Shown here: positions 50,430 through 60,841 of the stretch, in pieces
Layout of the letters: the number at the start of each line of letters is the position of its first letter
Numbering within the stretch: the first letter of the stretch is position 1
Source of the DNA: Zygnema cylindricum
Lineage: Eukaryota > Streptophyta > Zygnematophyceae > Zygnematales > Zygnemataceae
Length of the DNA stretch: 64,000 nt
NCBI GenBank assembly: GCA_037447655.1
Contig: JBBHKE010003173.1
Coordinates: forward strand, 64,902-128,901
Direction of reading: 5' to 3'
Notes under the pieces: generated by a model
Seen by the model: the letters and a program-made list of their open reading frames with translations, nothing else
What the model was told of the DNA's origin: nothing
Database searches by the model: none
Position numbers and translations under genes: made by a program

Positions 50430-51032
50430 CACCGCGAATTGTAATTAGAGTAATGAAAAAATTAGAGTAAAAAAGCCAAAAAAAACAATTAGAGTAATTG
50501 ACGCTAATTTATGTGATAGAGCTTTTCTAACTATGAAGTTTACTCTAATTTATTTAGTTATGCTATATTGGGTTATGTCGGCGATAATTATGAACACTAA
50601 ATTACGTAGACGTACAAAATGTGTCAGTCCGGTATTGTGTTGACGTCATTATGACGCTAATAATATTTGTCGCATTGAATGTCAGTTAATATTCACACTG
50701 ACGACGATGCTGTCGACGGACGAGAGTTATGCGAACAGCTTTTTTTCGATGTGATTGATTTTTTTGTTTAGTGCGATTTCACGTGCGAGCGCGATTCTAT
50801 TAAATCATTATTTGTACCTTTCTACTTATAAAAGTATAATTTTGCACGGTCAGACGTCGTCCGTACTCCACACTATTTAAAAATAACCTATATTAGAATT
50901 TTTTACGCTAATTAAACCTCACCTAAATTAGAATAATGAAAAAATTAGAATCGATTACTCTATTTGATGTGATAGAGTCGAAATTTCGAGCGACCGAATT
51001 AGAGTAATTTACTCTAATTACGATTCGCGGTG
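50430..51032. mobile_element. MITE family B, copy 2
   Basis: A 603-bp element between TA dinucleotides. Ends CACCGCGAATTGTAATTAG and CTAATTACGATTCGCGGTG, interior similar to copy 1 at 41573-42072 (CACGGTCAGACGTCGTCCG and CACACTATTTAAA shared). The sequence CGAATCAACATAC with ACATTGACA occurs on both sides just outside, a short flank duplication. Confidence 0.85.
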
Positions 51033-51273
51033 TACTTCCGCGGACGAAAAAAACGCGTCACGCTATTACGAATCAACATACATTGACAGCGAAATGTTAG
51101 GATATTGGGCGAATCGGCATCGGCCGAAATCGTGCAGTCAAATTTTTTTTCGGTTCGCGTCAGTTATGTTTTGTTTCGTTCGGTACTGTACTTTTGTGTC
51201 GGTTCGGTTTGGTGCGAGCGCCGACCGGTATTCATTTGTTCGAGTCGCACGCTGGTCGATTGCGAGGAAATGT

Positions 51274-51494
51274 TGATCAGATACGCAATTATTGACAACA
51301 GAATTTTGTACAGATGTACTTGACACTGATTCACTTTACACTTTACTGCAAGTCAAAATGTTTGTTTACCTCCTATGGATGAATTAAGTGTCAGGATATG
51401 ACCAAGTGTACTTCGCAAGGTCTGTGACTTGAGCGACACATTTGCGACCTTCAACGACAGATAAACTAGCCTTATCCATCTCTTGTCCTTCATG
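51274..51494. repeat. 221-bp direct repeat, copy 2
   Basis: Near-identical to 49436-49657. It ends exactly where the hAT element begins (CATAGTTG at 51495), so the hAT insertion probably cut this repeat. Confidence 0.9.
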
Positions 51495-54353
51495 CATAGT
51501 TGTCCCGTGCGCATAATACGCACGAAACGAAGGAGCGAATACTACGCACGATACGCATTTAACGATGAAAAAAATGTTATAAAATGCGTACCTACCGATG
51601 TACCAGTACATTTCCGTACATTTTTTGATTTTTGAAAGTTTCACATTTCAAATTTTCGATACGGCATACGCAGAAAAAGAGTGAAGTGAAAAAACCAGCG
51701 ACGCGGCAACCACGGCGCTCAACCAGCAACCAGGCTGCCGAACAAGCGACCAAGCTGCTTCATCGCTGGTTGTTAATCACCGCTGAACTACTATAGGGAC
51801 CAGCGACCAGGCTGCATCGTCGCTGATTCAACATGGCCTTATTATAAAATGTCAATAATGAAAAACTTCAAGTTCACATGGAAGAAAATAAAAACCATCT
51901 TTCTATTGACTTGCGAATGTTACACCATACCAACAATGAAAAATGACAGGTTCACATTAAAGCACAAAAAAATCATCTTTCCATTAATTTGTAGGACATG
52001 GTTTTGTTTTCACATTAAAATTATCTCATCTCGTTGCAGGCAGTGACAAGACATCTCTCCTTTATCTCTCCTTATTGGAAATCTCTTTACTCCAAATCTA
52101 GGTCAAACATGTCATCTAGAAAAACCTCCTCCCCTTCCTCCCCTACCTCCCCTTCCTCTTCCTCCCATGCTACCATGGCCTCTTCATAACTAATATCTCT
52201 GGTCTTCTGTAACAATCTAAGATTGCTAAAGACCCATACCAGATCTTGGGCCCTATTAGCTGTGAGCCTGTTTCTTTTCTTAGAGTGAATATGGTCATAG
52301 GTTGACCAATTCCTCTCACATGCGTTGGCAACTGAGCATTGGGCGAGGATTCTAATTGCTACCTTCTGCAAGATCGGGGTGACACCTCCAAACTCCTTCC
52401 ACCATTTCCACCCTGGCATCTTCCTAGCACAAGCTTTCGTTACATCCCTTCCAAAAACACCCCCGAAATCTCTATATTTAGACAGCTCAATGCGGGCCTC
52501 TGTCTGCTCCTCCACGTTTGGTAACATTTTTTCAAGCATTGTCTCAAAGCCTTCCATTATTATCGCATTTTTATTCTGCCCATAGGTAGCACTTTGGTAC
52601 TCGGGATCGAGTACAAAGCCGGCGGCATACATGGGACTTTGGGCCATCTCCCATCTGCTCGTGAACGATGTCTTCAGTTCTTCCAATACCTGTAGGGCTT
52701 CATAATTTCTTTCACCTCCATCGATGGATAACTTATGCAAAAACTGACCAACGGTATAAAAACCATAATAAACCTTTCCCACGTTCAGGGCCCCTTTGTC
52801 ACACTCCCTCATTAGCCGCACCACCGGCTTTGAAACTGCCACATCCTCCGTCACTCTCGTCCAAAACGTTGGGCTCAAAATGTGATCTTTAATCTTTAGC
52901 CCCTCGATCTTGTATGCAGCCTTACCCATCCACTGCTTGTAACTATCATCAAACATTAAGCACTCCAAGTTGTCCTTCACTTGTAAAAATCTTTGGAGCA
53001 TGATGAAATTTGTCGCAAACCTCGTCTCTCCACGTTTCAATAGCCGAAGTGCAGAGATTTTGTTGAACATGGCAGAACTCATGTTATGATTGGTAATAAA
53101 TTTCAGCACCTCTTTTCCCTCTCAGGTGTTGAAATAAATGGTAACTTGCCCCAATCCTCCAACAATAAGTCCAAAACGTGGGCAGCGCATGGCGTCCAGG
53201 TGATCGAATGGTATTTACTCACGAGCAACGAATGGTATTTACTCACGAGTAGCGAGGCTGCAGCCTTATCCACAGGGGCATAATCTGTCACAACTTGCAC
53301 CACATTCTCGACCCCTACCGCAAGAACTCCCTTCTTTAACACATTACAAACGTAATGAGCATCCTTAATTTGCCCACTAGTGTCTTCCGCCGTGAGAAAC
53401 ATGTCACCCTTGGGGGTGACAGCTAGAATGTTAATGAGAGGCGTGTCATCAACTGCTGTCCATCCATCTGATGTGATCGAGGCACCAGTGGCTTCTAACG
53501 TCTCCATGTAGCTCCCCAAGTCTTGTTTTATTGTTGCCTTTGTCTCTGCCAAGAGACGAGTTCTCATGGCATTCCGGTGAGGTAACTTGTAAGAACCCCC
53601 TATCTCCCCGATCTTCTTCACTGCTGCCTTAAAATAGGGGTCATCTAATAGTCGGAACGGCAAGCCGTTGGCAAAGAAAGCCTTAGCCCATGCTACATCT
53701 ACCTCTTTCTTGTTATGCCTATGAAATAATTTTGTTATTTTTGTTTGAACATATTGCACCTTACTGCTCTGGCTAAATCCACCAGGACACTCGGTGAGAT
53801 CATCCAAATCAGATATTACACGTTTCTGAGAGCCATGAGAAGTTCTCTCGGTTTCCGATGCAGTAAACTCCTCTTTCACCTCATCTGGACATAAATGGCA
53901 AGCTCTAATTCCTCCGCTCTTCACATTCCCAAGAAGGTGGTTTCTAATCCTTGTTGCTTGACCATTGTATTCAAAGTTGCAGTAGATACAGATACATATT
54001 CGGTTGTTTCCAAGTAGCCCTCCGTCTGGAGCCTTAACATGCTCCCACTCTATTCCGCGAGTTCTAGGCATGGATGCTTATGGTGAGGTCCGCGAAAGCT
54101 TCGAAGGCGGTTCCAATGGTACCTTTAGTGGCCGCTTCTATTGCATCTTCAATGGCAAATTCCTGTTTCGAGATGTCCTTTCTAAACAAATTCAAACTTC
54201 GGCCGCGGAATTAGGGCAACGTCTCTTTTTTAAAAATTCCGTACATTTTTCCGTACAGCGAAATTTAAACGAATTTTACGAAATATAAAAAATTCGCGAT
54301 TACTACGTAGTTTTCGGAAAAAAGTCCAAATCCGTACGAATAGGACAACTATG
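51495..54353. mobile_element. hAT transposon with transposase (TIR CATAGTTGTCC)
   Basis: An 11-base perfect inverted repeat, CATAGTTGTCC / GGACAACTATG, bounds 2859 bp. It encodes a BED-finger/DUF659/hAT-dimerisation transposase on the minus strand. Subterminal motifs ATACGCA/TGCGTA are repeated on the left side. Flanking octamers (CCTTCATG and CTGCAAAG) do not match, so the target duplication is lost or the element is rearranged. Between 51695 and 51830 are short repeats of ACCAGCGACCAGGCTGC. Confidence 0.75.
52087..54071 (-). pseudogene. hAT transposase (BED finger, DUF659, hAT C-terminal dimerisation), frameshifted
   Basis: Two adjoining frames: 54071-53103 (322 aa) and 53109-52087 (340 aa). 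The first begins with a BED-type zinc finger (C-x2-C ... H ... C, residues about 27-57), then a DUF659-type region (ASITSDGWTAVDDTPLINIL). The second has the hAT signature near its end: AQCSVANACERNWSTYDHIH with SKKRNRLTANRAQDLV. At 53103-53130 the protein continues only if the frame changes (GKEVLKFITNH reads on in the second frame), so a one-base insertion or two-base deletion relative to an intact copy, or a sequencing error, separates the halves. A short intron is unlikely given the missing spacing. Possibly source enzyme for hAT MITEs in this genome if intact copies exist. Confidence 0.85.
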
Positions 54354-54362
54354 CTGCAAAGG

Positions 54363-54480
54363 GAGCAAGATTAACAATCTTTGTCAGATTGTTAATCCAA
54401 CGGTTGCGATTGAATGCGGGATTCCCACACTCCGGTTGGCTGTCTCCAAAACAGAATCGGATATGTGTGAATTGAAGATT
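54363..54480. mobile_element. Remnant of MITE family C, with palindrome
   Basis: CAACGGTTGCGATTGAATGC, CTCCGGTTGGCTGTCTCC and AATCGGATATGTGTG match the family C core in order. Immediately before it, at 54369-54397, GATTAACAATCT and its exact inverse flank a 5-base loop. No clear terminal repeats remain. Confidence 0.55.
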
Positions 54481-54599
54481 GGGTGTATTGAAGATGATTT
54501 TTAGGGATTTTTGTGAAGTTCGTGACCTTGCTTCTTTCTCCAAAACAGGTTTCCATCAACACTAATTGATTTTCATTCGACAAAAAGATGACAAAAATA

Positions 54600-55332
54600 T
54601 AACAAACGGAGAAGGAAGCTTCAAATTTCCTTAATAAACTGACATGCAAAATTACGTAAAAGGACAAATAGTAAAATTAAACGTCTAAAACATCGGTTTT
54701 TGTATAAACATAATATGGCAAATTCCGATTATTTCAATATTTCCTGTTATTTGCCAAAAAGTTTCAAAAGAAATAGTAATCATTGTTGATGAAGATTCGA
54801 ACAACAAGACGAAAAGAAATCGTCTAGTCTGCTTAATTTTGCAAATTTGATTTTGGATGTACACGCCAAAAAATTTAAGCTGAACTATTTTTCTGCTTCA
54901 ATCTAACCGTAAAATATACACAAAAATCCCCTCTCCCCTCCCTCCCTCTCCTCCCCTTCCTTCATTTCCTGGCCACGTTATTTGTAGAGATTTCTAACCG
55001 GGGACGATTTTTCGCCCAAAAAATTCCCATCCATTCTTATAACCATATAATCCATTTTAAAGTTTCGAAAAACTGTCAAAACTTTTAATTTTTTTTTCGA
55101 ACATTTTTTTTTGCAAATTACGAGGATCGATAGCCAAAAAAAGTTAGTTGGTATCGAAAAAAACCTTACGACTTTTCTTTTAAACACTATTTTAGTTTCT
55201 TTTCTTCAAAAAAAATAAACCTACAAAATTAATTTTTCCTTATCTACATTTCCTGGAAGTGCCACGTTTTCGCACTCTAATTTCGAGTTAAGAGAAAAAA
55301 AAAAAAACAAGAAAATAAAAGAAAAAAAAAAA
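54600..55332. other. AT-rich spacer 3' of RPAP2
   Basis: Contains pyrimidine- and poly-A-rich stretches, and probably the RPAP2 3' UTR adjacent to 55333. No gene recognised. Confidence 0.45.
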
Positions 55333-58300
55333 CTAGTAATCAACACCCTTAGGAAGTACTATTGTACGGAGAACTTTATAATGATCTTCGGAAGTTCCGG
55401 AAGCTGCCGCCACCTGTCTCAAAAAACGACAAAATTAAAACCTCAAAATTAAAACCCTAAAACTAAACCCTAAAATAAAACTAACACCCCAAAAAATATG
55501 GACTCCCAAGGCCCAAAATTCGGAAACCTAAATATTAAACTCAACAAAACAAAAATCTAAAAATTAAGACTCTGGAAAAGTTAAACACCGAAAAATCGAA
55601 AGCCAAAAAGAAAAATCCAAACCAAATACCACAACCTGAAAATTCAAAACCTTAAAAGATTCCAAATTTCAAAAATCATCAGGAAAGTAAAATATAAAAG
55701 AAATTAAGGTATAAGTTTATAAAGCGTGCAATAAACTGCGACCCAGAATGGAAAGGCAATGGATCTCTCCCTCTCCGTCCCACTCCCCCTCCTTCCCCCT
55801 CCCTGACTCTATATAAATTTGTAAAGTGCGCACTTAAGCTACTCAAGCGTATATACAATATATATGTGTGTGTATATATACACACACATATACGTGCGTC
55901 TACATATATATTATATAAGCATAACTATGCCCATAGAAATGTGTTATATACATACACACATGATATGCGATGGTTGAAAAAACCTGCAAAAGTATAGAAC
56001 AATGAACAAAAGTCGAAAAACAATAAACAAAAAAGGTTAAAGAAAAGGGGAAAACCTACCTGCAAATGCAGCCCAGGGTGGTCGACCAACAGGCTTCTGA
56101 CAGCTGGCAGGTGGCAAAACCCTAACGCCTCCACCATTAATAGTGTGACCACCCGCCATTGGCCCGTAGTGAAGGGAGGGAGAGCCTCTCGAAAGGAAAA
56201 CGTGGCGATAAGTTGACCCTGTTTTTTTTTTTAAATTCGCACACACACACACACACACACACGCACACACACACACAAGAAAGAAAATGAAAAAAAAAAA
56301 AACACGATCCAGGAAATCTACAAGAAAACCCTACAATACCTCAATTGTATTTCAACATTATTCCTATCTTCTCTAAATGTTGTAAATGAAAATACCAAAG
56401 AAACTCCTTTTTTCATACCTGATTTGAGATTCACCGAACTATATTCTGTACTTTAGCTTTTGTCTCCTAGTACTTTATATTACACTGCCAATTTTTAACA
56501 ATGTTGATCCAGTCTAATTCGAGTGAGTGTGTTTTTAGCCGCAAAACACAAATTAGTGTCACTAACAATATTTAGATAAGACCCAAACCATAAATTAGTG
56601 TTACTAACATTACTTAGATAAGTGATCCATAATTAGCCATCTCTCAAGACATAATATAGTGTTGCTAATTATGATTGTGTAAAAGCTGCCGATACACAAC
56701 ACTTCTTGTAACCATATATGTAGGAATACACTCCACAAAGACATTAAAAAAATTAGGAGAGAACTACACTTTGAAAGCGTGCTATTACAAGAGTAATAAT
56801 CTGTACGCTGAGATTACGAGGCTGCAAATTTGTAAAGGAGTTTTTTTAATATTTTCCATTATTTTATAGTTTTTGTGTTTTGTAAAGTCTTCTCTATATA
56901 GTTTCATGAAGACTTGACACGGTTAACAACTAACATGTTTTCCCATATCGTTGCCTTATGGTCAAATAAAAACTTGGAAAATTGTAACCTGACAAGGTTT
57001 TAAGTTCAAATGATATTTACCCTTATTTGATTGTATTTTGTTGTTTTTTCACATATTTATTATTTGTTTCTGACCATTATGCTCTTTCTCAAATAGTTTC
57101 AGGGAATTGCTTCGTGATTATATTCCAATTTTGCGGGTTAGTTTAATGCCAACATGTGATTTCACAGTGGAGCTCGATTCCAATTTTGCGGGTAAGTTTA
57201 AGGCCAACATGTGCTTTCACAGTGATGCTCACGTCGTGTGAATTGTTGTCATTTTTACGACGGTCGACGTTCGCAAGCGCGACACTTTTTTAACTGGTTG
57301 TTACAATATTTCCCAAGTCAAACTTGTTCAACGGATTGACCGTCAAATCTAAACTCAACGGTACGTAACTTGTACTAATGTGTACTTAAAATATACAAAT
57401 TTTGACAAGCTGAAGCAACTACCTTCGCGCAACAAAAATTGTCACTGCGATTAGCAATTCCCTATTTTTAAATAAGATTTTATCAAAACCTGATTTGTAT
57501 TAGATGGGTGGTGAATGTTGCAACTTGATTCGCCATTAGAAGTAGTACCAATATTGTAGTTGAATGATTTGACTTGGGTACCTTATTTTATTTGACCTCT
57601 GAACACAAGATAACGCTATTAATTGTAATTGTTTTGCTTTTAACTCTCATTTGGTGAGCGGTTACTTAGGGTAACGTTCCATCAGACGAAAAGTGGGGAA
57701 GTTTACAGAAATCCGCAACTATCCGTACCAAATCGTACCAGTTATTTTGTTTTTATACGAAAAACAACATTACAGAGAATCTTGCCAATACTCTCCGAAG
57801 GTATGAGAGGTAATATTGACCGTCGGATGTTCATCTACGAGGCGTTCGCTTCATTTTTCTCTATAACTGTCAACCCACCTCGAAGAGGTGTTGGTAGATA
57901 CGGAAAAAAAAAAATCGTGACACACAAGACGATTAAGCTACGTGTTATGATGCATAACCAACGAAAAATCACAAGATTTACACATGACACGTGCTTTCCA
58001 AAATATAACCAAAAATAAAAATGTAATTTCGTTACATTCTTTCGTCACGCTATTTTTGGTAACTTTTGTTTGTCACACTATTTTTCTTAAAGGACTTTCG
58101 TTATGTTGGAAAACAGAAACCCTAAAAAATGAGCTGGCGTAAAGACTGGCGTCTACAAAAAGTATAAAAGTTCTGTCGTATGATGAATCGTAACGCAGAT
58201 ACATGGTACGCAAGTGAAGATTTGAAGTTTAGTTTGTCGGTGCTAAAAATCTGAAATATATTCAATATCGGATCCTAGCTTGCGTGGCGCCGATCAATTT

Positions 58301-58943
58301 AGAACACGTGGTTTACAGACTCTACGTGATGGAACATCAACTCAATCAACCCGGTCTGTAGAGTTGGCCGTACGATTACAGAAAACGTATGATGGAACTT
58401 CACCCTTACTGTACTGTCCCCGTCATACCTATTCTTGATAAGAGTTGAAAACATAAAGTTACACCCCACGATGTAAGTTTCTAAACGGTAATAGCGGCTC
58501 ACAGTCCACTCTATTTCGAGGGAAAGCATATGAAAAAGAAAAATTAGTATCCTCAAAAATCCCGGCACGGGATCCTTCAAAAAATCCTAAAATGAGGAAA
58601 CTTTAAAGAAACCCCCAAATAAAACCCTAAAAAATCCAGAGGGATATGAGCTAAAACTTCGAAGAAACGGCCAAATAAATTGATAAAATAAAACCTCAAA
58701 AATCGAAGAGAGAGGGGAGGGGAGGGGAGGGGAGGGGAGGGGAGGGGAGGGGAGGGGAGGGGAGGGGAGGGGAGGGGAGGGGAGGGGAGGGAGGGAGGGG
58801 AGGGGGAGTGAGGGAGGGAGGGAGGGAGAGGGAGGGAGGGAGGGAGGGGGGGGGGGAGGGAGGGAGGGAGGGAGGGAGGGAGGGAGGGAGGGAGGGAGGG
58901 AGGGAGGGAGGGGGAGAGAGAGAGAGAGGGAGGGAGGGAGAGA

Positions 58944-58999
<56 letters not shown>

Positions 59000-60793
59000 C
59001 TCTCGAGCTCTCCGAAACTTTATGAGCGAAATCCTTCATCTTAAGAAAACCTACCAAAGCAATCCCAACCGTCAAAATTGCCCTCAGTAGCCAAAACGCT
59101 TCACCTAAAACATTTCAGGAACCCACAAATAAACCCTACAGAACACCTCAAAAAACCCCAAAAAACCCAGAGAAAACCCCATATAAACCCTAGAACAACC
59201 TACCAAAGCGATCTGAACAGTAGAAATTGCCGTTGGGAGTCGAAGCAACTGTGCCACATCGGGCAGCGCCCGACCGATACTTTCCGAGAAGGTTCTGAGA
59301 ATCTGCAGAGAAACCGCTCCCTCAGAAGACTGGGAAACAGGAAACTGAGGTACATAGACACGACCGTTGATTTCAACGGAGGACTGATTTTGATGAGAGG
59401 ATTTTTTAGGGTTTTCTAGGCCGTAAATGAACGCCATGGATTGGGCCGAAACCCACTCTTCCAACGCCGTCCACATCATTCCGAAAGAGGAAATCTGCAA
59501 TTTTGAAACAGAAAAAAAATAAAAGAACATAGAAAATAAAAAAAAATGAAAGCATGAACATGGGGTACTTCCACACTAACTCAGGTTTCATTTGGAAAAG
59601 ATATACACATATACATACACATAGACTACATTCACTATACAGACTGACGATATGTACAATACATATTTTATATATGTATATATACACATATAATACATAT
59701 ATATACATGCACATTTATACATATGCATATAAACATATCTATATATACATGCATATACATAAATGTGTATATACATATACATATAAATAGACATACAAAT
59801 AAACATATACTAAAGCCACTCTCATTCAGGAGTCACATAGAAAATAATATAACCAACAAAGGATCCTCATTTGTTTTTGGAAAAGAATTGAAGAAAAAAT
59901 AAAATTATCTTCAGTGAGCCCTTAGCATCTTTAATAACTATCGTAAATTTTAAAGAACCATTTGAAGCGATTAAAATGGGATCTAAAGGGGGTAATAGTC
60001 TCCTTCTTACCCCAAGTTTAAATCCTTTGGGAGGTTCGTCCAGCCATGGATTCGCCTTCAAATGCCCTCCCTCCATGGCCTCCCTCAGAGACATGTTCCC
60101 AGCATCTTTTCCGAGCAATCTCGCCTTCCCTGTCCTCGCTCTTTCTCCTTCCTTCTGCCTCTCCTTCTCCTTCTCTTTCTCTTTATCCGACTCCTTCCCC
60201 CTTCCCTTCCCCCTCTCCTTCTCACTCTCCTCCCTCTCCGTCATCTCCTTCTCCAACTCACGGTCTTTATCCCTCTCTTGACCCTTTTCCTTCTTCTTCC
60301 CCCCATCATTTTCGTTCCCTGTCTCCCTCTCCGTCTCCCTCTCCTTCTTGGCTTCATTGACCTCCTCCTCTGTCTTCTCCTCTCTCCTATCCTCTGTCTT
60401 CTCCTCTCTCCTCTCCTCCGTCTCCTCTCTCGACGTCACGGTCGCTCCCTTCTGTTTCCCTTCCTCCTTCTCCTCCTCCCCATCCTTTTTGAAGACCCCA
60501 TAACCATCACTGTTTAGACACAAAATCGAGGAACTTTCTGGGGGAGGGGCGATTTCCGGGACTGTGACTTGTGCTGACGTCTTCATTTCCTGTGCTGACG
60601 TCAGCATTTGATCTGAAAGAGAAAAAAAAAAGAAAAAACACAGTTTGTGGGATCCGTCAGAAATCAAAAAAGAAAAAAAGGAAAGTCTTTCTCATCTGAC
60701 TCTCAACGTAAGGTCGTAACTTTCAGACAAGCACCCAAAAAGGCATAAAAACCCTAAATATAGGAATAATATACACTATTCACAATACACTAT

Positions 60794-60841
<48 letters not shown>

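Larger units (their letters stand above)
56300..58680. other. RPAP2 intron 4, lower part
   Basis: AT-rich intron sequence with a tandem duplication (57122-57176 and 57177-57231, period 55, shared CCAATTTTGCGGGT and GCCAACATGTG), the dispersed repeat at 57236-57410, and repeated AATTAGTGT(C/T)ACTAACA at 56570-56625. No gene inside the intron. Confidence 0.6.

Noticed and set aside
49436-51494. Interpretation as a small LTR retrotransposon
   Set aside because: No TG..CA ends shared by both repeats, no 5-bp target duplication, no primer binding site and no gag/pol sequence.
60062-60517. Plus-strand open stretches rich in Leu/Ser/Pro opposite the RPAP2 exon
   Set aside because: They are the antisense of the Glu/Lys-rich RPAP2 exon and have no motif; the minus frame carries the conserved blocks and splice sites.
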